64,000 nt of DNA from DAOUBP01 sp034432655 (GCA_034432655.1 DAOUBP010000127.1:1-64000); one strand, 5' to 3'; shown: positions 25,705 through 34,667, numbered from the stretch's first letter. Translations and numbers: made by a program. Notes: generated by a model from the letters alone, not told the origin.

Positions 25705-28134
25705 TCACGGCGAACGCAAGTAAAGATACGAGTCTTGGGCCAGTTGCAGCGTGCACATTGCGCCCTCGCAGGCGGCCCGGAATTCCACCAGCTGGCCGGG
25801 GTTGATGGGCCAGTGGACTAAGTCGTCAGACCCGATATCCAGAAACTCTAGCGGCAGCCGCAAGGTGATAACAGCCTGTCCCCAGCCCGGCGCGGCGGAG
25901 AAGAGCACCCGAATGCCGTCTATGATCAGGCGGTAGCCGGGCTGGTCGCCTGCCGTGATCGGGTCGAGGTCGGCCTGCCGGGTCACCTCGTTGACGATTC
26001 CCTGCGCGATCACCTCACCTGCGACCAGGGCCGGATCTCCCGCCAGCAGTGATAGGTATTGGTACGCCTCCAGGTTGTCGTAGGTCACGGCGCGCAGCGC
26101 ATAGAACTGGCTTCCTGTTGGGCAGACCCGGCGGTCGCCGTAGCCCGCCACCCCTTCATCGTCCAGGTAGACCTCCCGCACATTCTGCACGTCCCAATGC
26201 AAAGTGGTGCATGCGCCGGCCGGGAGCGTGTACTGCTCGGCCCAGAAGCGCATGTTCACGATCGGACCAGCCGTGACCACGATGGTGAGGGTGCGGTTGG
26301 TGACACTGCCGTTGGTACTTTCAACGCGCAGGATGTAGTCGGTCGTGGTGCTGGGGCAGACCTGGCGGCTGTCCTCGCCGGCCACTCCCTGGTTGTTGAG
26401 GTAAACCGCGCGTACCCCGGTTGCGCGCCAGCGCAGCACCGTGCACTGCCCCGGTGCGATCCGATAGCTATCGGCCGTGAACTCAAAGGTTGCCTGGCCT
26501 GGGCTTGATACTGTGATCAGCACGGTGATCTCCTGGGTGCCGGTCGTGCTGTTAACCCGCAAGGTGTAGTTGGTGGTCTGGCCGGGGCATACCTGGCGCG
26601 TGTCTTTCCCCGCCACGCCCTGGCCGTCCAGGAAGACCGAGATGACGTTTTCGACCTGCCAGTGCAGGGTGGTGCATTCGCCGGGCGCCAGGGTGTAACG
26701 GTCAGCCCAGAACACGCGGTTCCACGGCGGCGTCGCGGTGGCGACCGGCGCGGTTGGGGTGGCTGTGGCTCCGGTTACGGGGACGGTGGGTGTGTCTTCA
26801 GGGAAGAGATCACCGGTCGCAGGAGTGGGCCGCCGGGTGGGTGTCGGCGGCCGGCCCACTTCGGAGTCAGGTGTCGTCGGGGTGGGCGAAACGACCGCTA
26901 TGCGCGTGCCGTCCGGCGGCACAACCACAGAGGGCGGTGTTTCGGTAGGCCGCAATGCCAGAAGCACTGTGACCTCGTTGCTGACGGGGGTCCAGGTTCC
27001 GTCGGCCTCGGCTTCCAGCGTGAAGCGGTACTCGCCCAGGCCGCCCCTGGCCAGGATGTCGTCCAACGGCAGCTCCGGAGCGGCGGCATCCAGCAGCAGG
27101 AAGGTCTGGCCGTTGAGCTGAACATGCCAGCGGAGGGTATAACGGCCTTCGTTGAGCAGACGGGGGCGCACCAACGTCGTGCCCACGGCCTGAATCGCCA
27201 AGCGCTGGGTGTACTCGATCCCTGTGCTCAGGCGCCGGGTCGGCGCGATGGCATCATCCACCGTCAGCACGGCGTACAGCCGCGTGGTTGCCCCGGGGGG
27301 CAGATCAAGGTCGCCGGCCGCGACCTCGAACACGTGTGAGAATTCGATCACCCCTTGAGATTGAGCCGGATCGGGTTGGAACCAAAGGGTTGCCTCGCTG
27401 ACGGTGGCGTCCAGGTCGGGGTTGCCGGTCACACGGCCGGCCCCGCCTGAGGTATCCTGTTTCAGCGTCAACCGCGCGGGCACGTAGGGGCCGCTCAGCC
27501 TGGGCAGCGCGGAGAAGCGGTACTGGCCGGCTACTGCCAGCGGGGTCCTGGGTTGACCTGCCGGCACATCCGGTTTGATGAGCGCCAGGGTGGCGTCGGC
27601 CAGGCGCCAGGTCCCTTGCAGGACAAACAGTCCCGGCGCGTTGACGCCGAACTGTATGGCTGTTCCGATCACGCGGCCGTTGATCCGCTCCCAGGTTGTG
27701 CCGGTCCACCGGTACGGCGCCACTTCATACTGGTCGGTTGTCACCTCGGCGGGCAGTGGGAGGCGCAACAGGGCCACCCCGGTCAACTGTCCGCCCTCCA
27801 GGCTGAACTCGTAACCCTGGCCCAGAGCACTGCGCGGCAGGGGCACCGGCGGAACCGAGTCGCGGACGCGCAATGTGACGGCCGCTTTGCCGGCAAGGGC
27901 TTGGGGCGGCAGGCTGAGCTCTGTGCCATCGCGCAGCCGGATCGTCCCGCCTTCTTCCGGCGTAATCAAAACGGACGCCTCGGATGCCGGCAACACCTCG
28001 GCGGCCGGTGTCGAAGTCGCCGGCAAGGCGGGCGGTGTGGGCGATGTCCGCCCCCGGCAGCCTGTCAGCAACAGGAGCAGCACCAGCGCCGCCAGTGAAG
28101 AGGCTATCCTTGTGGAACGTGTTCGTTGAATCAT
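25705..28134 (-). CDS. Lipoprotein with ZU5-like domain and three Cys-paired repeats
   Basis: 809 aa from the ATG at 28134, chosen because it gives a lipoprotein signal (LLLLLTGC, Cys about 25). A Thr/Pro-rich stretch is followed by a ZU5-like segment (ITPEEGGTIRLRDGTELSLPPQAL). A middle beta domain and a low-complexity linker (VVVSPTPTTPDSEVGRPPTPT region) come next. Then three roughly 70-residue repeats of the form F(W/T)A..Y.(L/I).(P/A)G.CT.L.W ... GVAG.(D)...VCP, each with two Cys likely forming a disulfide. Such repeats are common in Chloroflexota surface proteins. The C-terminal domain is unassigned. Expected on the outer face of the membrane; function unknown. Confidence 0.75.
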   Translation of the reverse strand: MIQRTRSTRIASSLAALVLLLLLTGCRGRTSPTPPALPATSTPAAEVLPASEASVLITPEEGGTIRLRDGTELSLPPQALAGKAAVTLRVRDSVPPVPLPRSALGQGYEFSLEGGQLTGVALLRLPLPAEVTTDQYEVAPYRWTGTTWERINGRVIGTAIQFGVNAPGLFVLQGTWRLADATLALIKPDVPAGQPRTPLAVAGQYRFSALPRLSGPYVPARLTLKQDTSGGAGRVTGNPDLDATVSEATLWFQPDPAQSQGVIEFSHVFEVAAGDLDLPPGATTRLYAVLTVDDAIAPTRRLSTGIEYTQRLAIQAVGTTLVRPRLLNEGRYTLRWHVQLNGQTFLLLDAAAPELPLDDILARGGLGEYRFTLEAEADGTWTPVSNEVTVLLALRPTETPPSVVVPPDGTRIAVVSPTPTTPDSEVGRPPTPTRRPTPATGDLFPEDTPTVPVTGATATPTAPVATATPPWNRVFWADRYTLAPGECTTLHWQVENVISVFLDGQGVAGKDTRQVCPGQTTNYTLRVNSTTGTQEITVLITVSSPGQATFEFTADSYRIAPGQCTVLRWRATGVRAVYLNNQGVAGEDSRQVCPSTTTDYILRVESTNGSVTNRTLTIVVTAGPIVNMRFWAEQYTLPAGACTTLHWDVQNVREVYLDDEGVAGYGDRRVCPTGSQFYALRAVTYDNLEAYQYLSLLAGDPALVAGEVIAQGIVNEVTRQADLDPITAGDQPGYRLIIDGIRVLFSAAPGWGQAVITLRLPLEFLDIGSDDLVHWPINPGQLVEFRAACEGAMCTLQLAQDSYLYLRSP

Positions 28135-28371
28135 TTGTGCTCTGTGGATCGGATGGCCGGCCGGCAACATGCCGTCGTTCCCGGCGTGCCTCGCCGGTAA
28201 GCCGTTTGTCCGCGGCAATGCAGCGGGTCTTTCCTCCTGCGCCATGCAGTCTAAAGCGATGAGGCTTTGTTGTCAAGGTGCGGGCAATAGCGACCGGGCT
28301 ATCCTCCCCGCTCCGGACGCTCCGTTGCTTCTTGCCCTTAACGTGAAACGCACCCCTGCACCCACCTCGAT

Positions 28372-28400
28372 TTGTGCGCCTGCTGGCCAGGACGTATAAT
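28372..28400 (+). promoter_or_regulatory. Promoter of the CPA2 antiporter gene
   Basis: TTGTGC (28372-28377), 17-bp spacer, perfect TATAAT (28395-28400), 33 nt before the ATG at 28434. Confidence 0.6.
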
Positions 28401-28433
28401 CATGTCGCTTAACGTCTTTTGAAAGGATGTGGC

Positions 28434-29654
28434 ATGTCTCCTGTCCTCCAATTGCTCTTCGAGCTGGCGTTGTTGATCACGGCCGCCAAGGTGGCCGGCC
28501 TGATCAGCACGCGGCTGGGCCAGCCGGCTGTCCTGGGCGAGATCCTGGCCGGTGTGCTCTTGGGGCCCTCGCTGATTGATGTGCAGCATTTGCCGTTTCT
28601 ATCGTCTGCGATTTTGCCGGAGACTATCAACGAACTGGCCGAGATCGGCGTGATCTTTCTCATGTTCTTGGCCGGCCTGGAGGCCGATCTGGGCCAGATG
28701 CGCCAGTCGAGGCGGGTGGTGCTGCTGGCCGGGCTCCTGGGGGTGGCGGTGCCGCTGCTCCTCGGGGCCCTAGCGGTGTTGCCCTTCGGCTATCAGTTGG
28801 TGTCCGCCCTGGGTGTGGGCATGTTGCTGACCGCCACCAGCGTCAGCATCTCGGCGCAGACGCTGCTCGAGCTGGATGTGCTGCGCACGCGTGAGGGGAT
28901 TGCTCTTTTGGGCGCCGCGGTGGTGGACGATGTGGTGGTGATCTTGTTGCTCTCGATCTTCATCGCCCTGGCCGGCAGCGGTGGCGGCGGTGGCGGGGCG
29001 ATCTTGCTGCTCTTGCTGCGTGTGATCCTGTTCATCCTGGTCTTTACCGCGATCGGTTGGTTCTTGGTGCCGCCTTTTCTGGAGAAGGTGGACCGCCTGC
29101 CCATCAGCCAGGGCTTGCTGGCGGCTGCGGTGGTGCTGGCGCTGGTTTACGCCTGGTCGGCCGAGGTGATCGGCCAGGTAGCGATGATCACGGGGTCGTT
29201 CATGGCCGGCCTGTTTGCGGCCCGGTCTTCCGTGCACCATCGGGTGGCGGAGGGGATCAGCGCGTTGACCTACGGCTTTTTTGTCCCGATCTTCTTTGTC
29301 AACATCGGCCTGCATGCCAACATCTGGCAGCTGAAAGGCAGCCTCATTCTGATCACCCTGCTGATTACGGCGATCGCGATTATTTCGAAAGTGCTGGGCG
29401 CGGGGGCCGGTGCGCTGCTGGGCGGTTTCTCGGCCGGCGAGTCCTTTCGCTTGGGACTCGGCATGATCTCGCGCGGTGAGGTCGGCCTGATTGTCGCACA
29501 GTTGCTCGTGATGGCCGAGCTGGTACCCGCGGAGACCATCACTGTGGCGGTCATCATGGTACTTGCGACGACGCTTGTGACGCCGCCTTTGTTGCGGTGG
29601 GCGTTCGCACAGCGCAAGGCGCCACCGCAGCCGGCGGTGGAGCGCGTGGCATAG
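28434..29654 (+). CDS. CPA2-family cation:proton antiporter (Kef/NapA-like)
   Basis: 406 aa from the ATG at 28434 (GAAAGGA upstream; a TTG 15 nt earlier is possible). About 12-13 membrane segments. The early GLISTRLGQPAVLGEILAGVLLGP is the classic monovalent cation:proton antiporter-2 motif, and GAAVVDDVVVILLL carries the ion-binding Asp pair. No TrkA-N (RCK) domain is fused, so control must come from elsewhere. It should exchange Na+ or K+ for H+ at the inner membrane. The next gene encodes a small PII-like protein. Confidence 0.88.
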   Translation: MSPVLQLLFELALLITAAKVAGLISTRLGQPAVLGEILAGVLLGPSLIDVQHLPFLSSAILPETINELAEIGVIFLMFLAGLEADLGQMRQSRRVVLLAGLLGVAVPLLLGALAVLPFGYQLVSALGVGMLLTATSVSISAQTLLELDVLRTREGIALLGAAVVDDVVVILLLSIFIALAGSGGGGGGAILLLLLRVILFILVFTAIGWFLVPPFLEKVDRLPISQGLLAAAVVLALVYAWSAEVIGQVAMITGSFMAGLFAARSSVHHRVAEGISALTYGFFVPIFFVNIGLHANIWQLKGSLILITLLITAIAIISKVLGAGAGALLGGFSAGESFRLGLGMISRGEVGLIVAQLLVMAELVPAETITVAVIMVLATTLVTPPLLRWAFAQRKAPPQPAVERVA

Positions 29655-29685
29655 TTCGCGTCAAGGGGGCACGAAAGACAGTACT

Positions 29686-30054
29686 ATGGCGAAAATGGTG
29701 ATCCTGGTTCTGGACAACCTGGACAAGCTGGAGGACGTCCTGTATGCGTGGCGCCTGGCAGGCAGTGGCGGGGTCACGATCCTGGATAGCAGCGGCGCAG
29801 CTCGCTTGCTGGCCCAATTCGGCGCGCGGGATGACATGCCCATGTTTCCCGGGCTGCGCAACCTGCTGGCGCGCCAGGAGGTTCACCACCGCACCCTGTT
29901 CACGGTGTTGAGCGATGATGTAGACCTGGAGGCTTTCTTGGATGCCACCGAGGCCGCCGTCGGATCGTTCGAGGATTCCCACACCGGCATCATCTTTGCC
30001 CTGCCTGTGTTGGCGGCGCGCGGCCTGGTGAAACATCATCATCGCACCCGCTAA
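29686..30054 (+). CDS. Small PII-like (GlnB-superfamily) protein, putative regulator
   Basis: 122 aa with beta-alpha-beta beta-alpha-beta pattern. The start MAKMVILVLDNLDKLEDVLYAW and GGVTILDSSGAAR resemble the PII strand-helix-strand; LEAFLDATEAAVGSFEDSHTGIIFALPV resembles the C-terminal PII half ending in a V-L-P-V-type strand. No classical T-loop sequence is visible. PII-like proteins often sit beside transporters and control them by binding small molecules, and this gene follows the antiporter by 31 nt. The family assignment rests on pattern, not on an alignment. Confidence 0.5.
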   Translation: MAKMVILVLDNLDKLEDVLYAWRLAGSGGVTILDSSGAARLLAQFGARDDMPMFPGLRNLLARQEVHHRTLFTVLSDDVDLEAFLDATEAAVGSFEDSHTGIIFALPVLAARGLVKHHHRTR

Positions 30055-30070
30055 GGGGTGAGGCTGGCGC

Positions 30071-30934
30071 ATGACGGGCATCGCCCTTTTGTCCGACATC
30101 CACGGCAATCTGCCGGCCCTGGAAGCGGTGGTCGCTGACCTGCGCCGACTGCGGCCAGATGCGGTTTACGTGTTGGGCGATATGGTCCACGGGTGTGTCT
30201 GGTCGGCCGAGGTGATGGACTTGCTGTCCGCTTATGGCTGGCCGATGTTGCTGGGCAACCACGATGACGCGGTGTTGCAGCTCGGCACCCCCCGCATGGA
30301 ACCGCGCTACGCCGACCGTCTGCGCTATGCCGGCCTCTGGTGGACGCGCGCCCGGCTTGCGGAGTCGCACCTGGCGGCCCTGGCGTCTTTGCCCCGAGAA
30401 CGCACTTTGACCTTTGCGGCTGCACCGTCGCTGTACCTGGTGCACGGGCTGCCCGGCAACTTTTTTGTGGGCATCCGCCCCGATTCTCCTGCCGACTGGG
30501 TGATGCGCCATCTGGACGGCATCCCTGACCCGGTGGTGGCGGGCGGCCACACCCATGTGGTCATGGCGCGCGCGGTGGGCCGGTGGTTTGTGGTGAACAG
30601 CGGTTCGGTCGGCGCGCCCTACGACGGCGACACGCGTGCCAGCTACGTCTGGTTGACCGGTAGCCGATCGGGGTGGGAGGTCGAGATCCGCCGCGTGCCC
30701 TATGACCAGGCTGCGGTCGAGGCGGCGTACCGGGCCTCAGATCTGGCGGCCACGGGGAGCGCGCTGGTGGAGATGTTCCATCGTTCGGTGATGACCGGCC
30801 TGCCCTGGGTCTCGGACTTTGCCTGGTGGCTGCGCTCGCAGCCGGCCGAGGTCATCGCCGATCAGCGCCTGGCCCTGACGCTTTATGAAGCAGCCCATGG
30901 CCCGGGCCGGTGGGCCTTCCCCTATGTGCGCTGA
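30071..30934 (+). CDS. Calcineurin-like metallophosphoesterase
   Basis: 287 aa. The metallophosphoesterase motif blocks are complete: LLSDIHGNLPALEAV (D-x-H), LGDMVHG (GDxxxxG), LLGNHDDAV (GNHD), and VAGGHTHVVMAR (GHTH), followed by VVNSGSVGAPYDGD. It resembles the YfcE/ApaH-like bacterial group that hydrolyses phosphodiesters or dinucleotides with two metal ions. It starts 16 nt after the PII-like gene, so it is likely in the antiporter operon. Its substrate is unknown. Confidence 0.85.
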   Translation: MTGIALLSDIHGNLPALEAVVADLRRLRPDAVYVLGDMVHGCVWSAEVMDLLSAYGWPMLLGNHDDAVLQLGTPRMEPRYADRLRYAGLWWTRARLAESHLAALASLPRERTLTFAAAPSLYLVHGLPGNFFVGIRPDSPADWVMRHLDGIPDPVVAGGHTHVVMARAVGRWFVVNSGSVGAPYDGDTRASYVWLTGSRSGWEVEIRRVPYDQAAVEAAYRASDLAATGSALVEMFHRSVMTGLPWVSDFAWWLRSQPAEVIADQRLALTLYEAAHGPGRWAFPYVR

Positions 30935-31016
30935 CGGGGTGCCGGATCAACCTCGCCAGGCGCCGGAATCTTGAGAGCAAATCGTCGTTTCACGGGTAGG
31001 GAAGGGAGCGATTGAG

Positions 31017-31427
31017 ATGGCGTTTTTTGAGGGCCTGGTCGAAACCGAGGAAGGTTTACCGGTGACGGTGCGCGAGGTCGGCGGTGTCTCGTACTATGTG
31101 ATTGATGATCAGGGGTTTTTGCGCCATGTTGAGGCCGCTGAGGTGGATCGGCCGGTGTTGGCGCAGTTCCTGGCACAACTCAGGGAGCATCCCGAAGAGG
31201 CCAGCGAGGCGATGTTGCGCTTGTTGGGCCAGGACGACTTGTTCGCCAAGGCCATGGTAGACGCTTCCATCCGTAACATTGACCTGGATCAGGTGTTGGC
31301 CCAGCGTTTGCCGGAAGAAGCGCGACAGTGGCTGGGCCTTTTGGGTTTCCGGGTGGTGATCAACATCCACGGCGAAGTGGTGCGCGTGGACCTGCCTGCA
31401 GCGCCCGAAGGGTGGGATGAAGAGTGA
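31017..31427 (+). CDS. Conserved-looking protein of unknown function
   Basis: 136 aa, acidic and soluble: an N-terminal beta part (VTVREVGGVSYYVIDDQGF), a helical middle (VLAQFLAQLREHPEEASEAML) and a C-terminal strand pair (GFRVVINIHGEVVRVDLP). No recognised motif. GGGAGCG lies upstream. It overlaps the next small membrane protein in a GTGA junction, so the pair is translationally coupled. Confidence 0.7.
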   Translation: MAFFEGLVETEEGLPVTVREVGGVSYYVIDDQGFLRHVEAAEVDRPVLAQFLAQLREHPEEASEAMLRLLGQDDLFAKAMVDASIRNIDLDQVLAQRLPEEARQWLGLLGFRVVINIHGEVVRVDLPAAPEGWDEE

Positions 31428-31627
31428 AACCCTGGCGCGATCGCCGCTGGCTGCGAGGCGCCCTCTCTGAGATCGGCTGCGGCTTTTTGACCGTCCTTTT
31501 GATCACCATCCCGTTGTGGGTGTTTACAGTCGCCACGCGCGGGCCAGGCTTCGCGCTGACGGTGATGGCCGTGATGGTGGTGGCGTTGGCAGGCGTGGCG
31601 CTGGTGAGCCGTTGGTGGCGGCGCTGA
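31424..31627 (+). CDS. Small membrane protein
   Basis: 67 aa, GTG start overlapping the previous stop by 4 nt. Two hydrophobic segments (about 20-38 and 43-61) with positively charged ends, RRWLRG at the start and RWWRR at the end. It probably spans the inner membrane twice; the coupling with the upstream soluble protein suggests they act together. No family is recognised. Confidence 0.65.
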   Translation: MKPWRDRRWLRGALSEIGCGFLTVLLITIPLWVFTVATRGPGFALTVMAVMVVALAGVALVSRWWRR

Positions 31628-31636
31628 CCCGTTGCT

Positions 31637-31664
31637 TTGACAAAACCGCATGCTGTGCTATACT
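31637..31664 (+). promoter_or_regulatory. Promoter of the FMN riboswitch transcript
   Basis: Perfect TTGACA (31637-31642), 16-bp spacer, TATACT (31659-31664). Predicted start about 31671, just upstream of the riboswitch. Confidence 0.85.
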
Positions 31665-31683
31665 TCACAGCGTCAATACAGAT

Positions 31684-31836
31684 GCCTTCGGGGCAGGGTG
31701 CGGGCCGCTTGTTGGCCCAATTCCCGACCGGCGGTAAGGCCAGGCAGGCCGAGCCCGCGAGCCACGCGCAGATGATGCGCGAGGCAGATCCGGTGAGAAG
31801 CCGGGGCCGACGGTAAAGTCCGGATGGGAGAAGGTG
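31684..31836 (+). promoter_or_regulatory. FMN riboswitch (RFN element)
   Basis: All conserved blocks of the RFN aptamer are present in order: CCTTCGGGGCAGGGTG, TTCCCGACCGGCGGTAA, AGCCCGCGAGC (31752-31762), GATCCGGTGAGAAGCCGG, GGCCGACGGTAAAGTC and CGGATGGGAGAAGG. One apical stem is extended by GGGCC/GGCCC. Binding of FMN is expected to favour the terminator that follows, lowering expression of the ABC transporter when flavin is plentiful. Confidence 0.95.
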
Positions 31837-31884
31837 TGCAGGCTGCCCGGCAACGCGCGTTGCCGGCGGTATCTGTTCGACTTG

Positions 31885-31914
31885 CCCCAAGGCGGTTTGC
31901 CTTGGGGTTTTTTT
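31885..31914 (+). terminator. Riboswitch expression-platform terminator
   Basis: CCCCAAGGC (31885-31893), loop GGTTT, GCCTTGGGG (31899-31907), then seven T. It lies between the aptamer and the permease gene; an antiterminator probably pairs with part of the left arm. Confidence 0.92.
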
Positions 31915-31929
31915 GTTGGTTGCCCGGAG

Positions 31930-32733
31930 ATGACTTTCGACGATTTGCGACGTTTGCCGGCTCGCGCCGGGCGGCGCCTGTTACGGACTGATATGATCCT
32001 GGTGCCGTCCGCGCTGGCGCTTTTCCTGTTGCTCTGGGAGCTGTTGGTGCGCTGGCGGCAGTATCCCTCTTTCTTCTTGCCCAGTCCCGGGCGAGTCTGG
32101 ACCCGCTTCCTGGCGCTGGCCGGGGATGGCACTCTGGCCCTGCACACGCGCGTGACCCTGTTGGAGGTCTTCGGCGGTCTGGCGCTGGGCCTGACCGTGG
32201 CCGCGGTGATCGGCTACGGCCTGGCGAAGTCGCCCCTGCTGGAGCGCATCCTCTCCCCTTACATCATTGCCTCGCAGGCTGTGCCCATTGTGGCCCTGGC
32301 GCCCTTGCTGGTCGTGTGGTTCGGGTTCGGTGCGCTTTCGAAGATCCTGGTGTGTGCGTTGACCGTGTTCTTTCCCGCGCTGGTCAACACCATGGTGGGC
32401 ATCCGCTCGGTAGACCCCGACCTGCGCGCGCTCATGCGGTCGCTGCAGGCCAGCCGCTGGCAGACCTTCCTGAAGCTGGAGGTGCCCGCTTCTCTGCCGG
32501 TGCTGTTCGCCGGCCTCAAGGTCTCGGTGACCCTGGCCGTGATCGGCGCAGTAGTGGGGGAGTTCGTGGGCGCCGATCGCGGCCTGGGGTATCTGGTCAA
32601 CCTGGCGCGCGGCATCCTGGATACGCCCATGCTGTTCGTGGCGTTGTTCACCCTGGTCGCCATCGCGTTACTTCTGTACTCCGGGGTTGCGCTGCTGGAG
32701 TGGGCCGTGCTGCGTTGGCGCCGGGCCCATTAG
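31930..32733 (+). CDS. ribX: ABC transporter permease, riboflavin uptake (RibX-like)
   Basis: 267 aa from the ATG at 31930; GGAG touches this codon, so TTG at 31945 or ATG at 31993 are alternatives. Starts further upstream would lie in the terminator. About six membrane segments and the binding-protein-dependent permease loop (IRSVDPDLRALMRSL...) of the SsuC/TauC type. FMN-riboswitch control places it in flavin metabolism; RibXY importers of this kind are known from Chloroflexota. It is followed by the binding protein and ATPase genes. Direct proof of riboflavin specificity is not in the sequence. Confidence 0.8.
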   Translation: MTFDDLRRLPARAGRRLLRTDMILVPSALALFLLLWELLVRWRQYPSFFLPSPGRVWTRFLALAGDGTLALHTRVTLLEVFGGLALGLTVAAVIGYGLAKSPLLERILSPYIIASQAVPIVALAPLLVVWFGFGALSKILVCALTVFFPALVNTMVGIRSVDPDLRALMRSLQASRWQTFLKLEVPASLPVLFAGLKVSVTLAVIGAVVGEFVGADRGLGYLVNLARGILDTPMLFVALFTLVAIALLLYSGVALLEWAVLRWRRAH

Positions 32734-32765
32734 AAAGATTCTGTTGTCTGTTGGAGGTTTATGCC

Positions 32766-33782
32766 ATGAAGCGGTATCTGCTTGTTTTGTTAGTCTTACT
32801 GATGCTGGTCGGGTGCGCGCCCCTGCCTCCTGCGCCGACCTCCACCGAGCCGCCGGCCGCCGGCCCGACCGAGGTGGAGCGAACGTTGACGCCGCTCACG
32901 TTGGCGATGGGATACATCCCCAGCGTTCAGTTCGCCCCGTTCTACGTGGCTCAGGAGCGGGGCTACTTCGCTGATGCCGGGCTGGATGTGACATTCCGCT
33001 ACGGCTTCGAGAGCGACCTGCTGAAGCTGGTGGGCACCAACGAGCTCCAGTTCATGATCGGCAGCGGCGAGGAGGTCATTCTGGGCCGCAGCCAGGGCTT
33101 GCCGGTGCGCTATGTGATGCGCTGGTACCGCAAGTTCCCCGTGGTTCTGTTCGCGAAGGCCGACAAGGGCATCAAGACCCCGGCCGATCTCATCGGCAAG
33201 CAGGTTGGGCTGCCCGGCCTCTTCGGCGCCAGTTATGTGGGGTGGGAGGCTATCGTTTATGCCAATAAGCTGGATGCCACCAGGATCACCCTGCAGAGCA
33301 TCGGCTTCACCCAGGCCTCGGCGGTCAGCCAGGACCGGGTGGACGCCGCGATGGATTACATCGTCAATGGCCCGGTGCAGCTGCGCCTGGCGGGCCAGGA
33401 AGTGGTGGTGATCCCGGTCTCGGACTACATTGACCTGCCCTCCAACGGGATCATCACCAACGACAAGACTATCGCGGAGCGGCCTGAGCTGGTGCGGGCT
33501 TTTGTCTCAGCTTTGATGCGCGGCCTGAAGGACACCCTGGCCGATCCCGACGCCGCGTTCGAGATCAGCCTGAAGGCGGTGCCCGAGGCCGGGGGCGAGC
33601 AGGCACCGGTCAGCCGGGCCATCTTCGACGAGTCGGTGAAGCTCTGGCAGGCCCCGGAAGATCAGCTGGGCCTCTCGGACCCCCAAGCGTGGGCGGCGGC
33701 CGCTGTCTTCATGAAAGAGATGGGGCTGATCCAGACCGCTGTGGATCCGGCCGATCTGTTCACCAACGAATTTGTGCGCTGA
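32766..33782 (+). CDS. ribY: Substrate-binding lipoprotein, riboflavin uptake (RibY-like, NMT1/THI5 fold)
   Basis: 338 aa from the ATG at 32766 (TTGGAGG upstream). Lipoprotein signal with lipobox LMLVGC (Cys17) followed by a Thr/Pro linker. The NMT1/THI5-type periplasmic binding fold begins at TLAMGYIPSVQFAPFYVAQE with RGYFADAGLDV. It captures the ligand outside the membrane and delivers it to the permease. Members of this fold bind thiamine precursors or alkylsulfonates; the FMN riboswitch argues for riboflavin here. Stop and next start overlap (TGATG). Confidence 0.82.
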   Translation: MKRYLLVLLVLLMLVGCAPLPPAPTSTEPPAAGPTEVERTLTPLTLAMGYIPSVQFAPFYVAQERGYFADAGLDVTFRYGFESDLLKLVGTNELQFMIGSGEEVILGRSQGLPVRYVMRWYRKFPVVLFAKADKGIKTPADLIGKQVGLPGLFGASYVGWEAIVYANKLDATRITLQSIGFTQASAVSQDRVDAAMDYIVNGPVQLRLAGQEVVVIPVSDYIDLPSNGIITNDKTIAERPELVRAFVSALMRGLKDTLADPDAAFEISLKAVPEAGGEQAPVSRAIFDESVKLWQAPEDQLGLSDPQAWAAAAVFMKEMGLIQTAVDPADLFTNEFVR

Positions 33783-34540
33783 TGTTGCCCGTCCTGGAAG
33801 CTGACTCCCTCCGCATGACGTTCTATGACCCCGGCCGCGCCGACCTGTTGGCGCTGGACGGGATGTCGCTGGCGGTGGTCGAAGGGGAGTTCCTGGCCAT
33901 CGTGGGGCCTTCGGGCTGCGGCAAGAGCACGCTGCTGCGGTTGCTGAGCGGCCTGTTGCGCCCCATCGCCGGCGAGGTGCGCTTTCGCGGCCAGCCGCTG
34001 ACCGCACCGCGGCGGGAGATCGGCCTGGTGTTCCAGCGGGCCAATCTGATGCCGTGGCGCACCGCATTGGAGAACATCGTCCTACCGCTGGAGATTGCGC
34101 GGGTGCCGCGGGACGAGATGTACCGCCGCGCCCGTGAGCTGGTGCAGTTGATGGGGTTGAACGGCTTTGCCGATGCTTTTCCGCATCAACTGTCCGGCGG
34201 CATGCAGCAGCGGGTTGCGCTGGCGCGCGCACTGATCCATGAGCCCAGCGTGATGTTGCTGGACGAGCCTTTCGGTTCGCTGGATGCGTTGACCCGGGAA
34301 CGGATGAACGCCGAGTTGTTGCGCATCTGGGCGCTGAACGGCCCGACGGTCGTCATGGTCACGCACAGCATCAGCGAAGCGACCTTGCTGGCCGATCGCG
34401 TGCTGGTGATGTCCTCGCGGCCCGGGCAGGTGCGCGCAGAGTTTCCGGTGCCACTGCCGCGGCCGCGTCACATCGCCATGACTACCGAGCCGGAATTCTT
34501 GCGGTTGACCCGGGCCATTCGGGCCGAGATTGTGGATTGA
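33782..34540 (+). CDS. ABC transporter ATP-binding protein of the riboflavin importer
   Basis: 252 aa from the ATG at 33782, which overlaps the ribY stop by one base. Walker A VGPSGCGKST, Q-loop VFQRANLMPWRT, signature LSGGMQQRV, Walker B VMLLDEPFGSLD, and switch His in MVTHSISEA. It resembles the SsuB/TauB nitrate/sulfonate/taurine subfamily and energises the permease two genes upstream. It is the last gene of the riboswitch operon; an imperfect CGGGCGA/TCGCCCG hairpin follows at 34549-34572, without a T-run. Confidence 0.9.
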   Translation: MLPVLEADSLRMTFYDPGRADLLALDGMSLAVVEGEFLAIVGPSGCGKSTLLRLLSGLLRPIAGEVRFRGQPLTAPRREIGLVFQRANLMPWRTALENIVLPLEIARVPRDEMYRRARELVQLMGLNGFADAFPHQLSGGMQQRVALARALIHEPSVMLLDEPFGSLDALTRERMNAELLRIWALNGPTVVMVTHSISEATLLADRVLVMSSRPGQVRAEFPVPLPRPRHIAMTTEPEFLRLTRAIRAEIVD

Positions 34541-34638
34541 ACCGACGCCGGGCGATTGTGTGTTGTCGCCCGCCGGCCCCGGGTGGCCTGGGTTTGCGGC
34601 TGCAGCCGGCCGGGAATTCCCGCCGCAGCAACATGTCT

Positions 34639-34667
34639 TTGCTTTTCTGCCCCGTCTGTGTTAATAT
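34639..34667 (+). promoter_or_regulatory. Promoter of glgA
   Basis: TTGCTT (34639-34644), 17-bp spacer, TAATAT (34662-34667), about 40 nt before the glgA ATG. Confidence 0.55.

Noticed and set aside
31834..31929. Extension of the permease into the riboswitch terminator
   Set aside because: Translation starting there would be inside the expression-platform hairpin; a start downstream of the T-run is more plausible.
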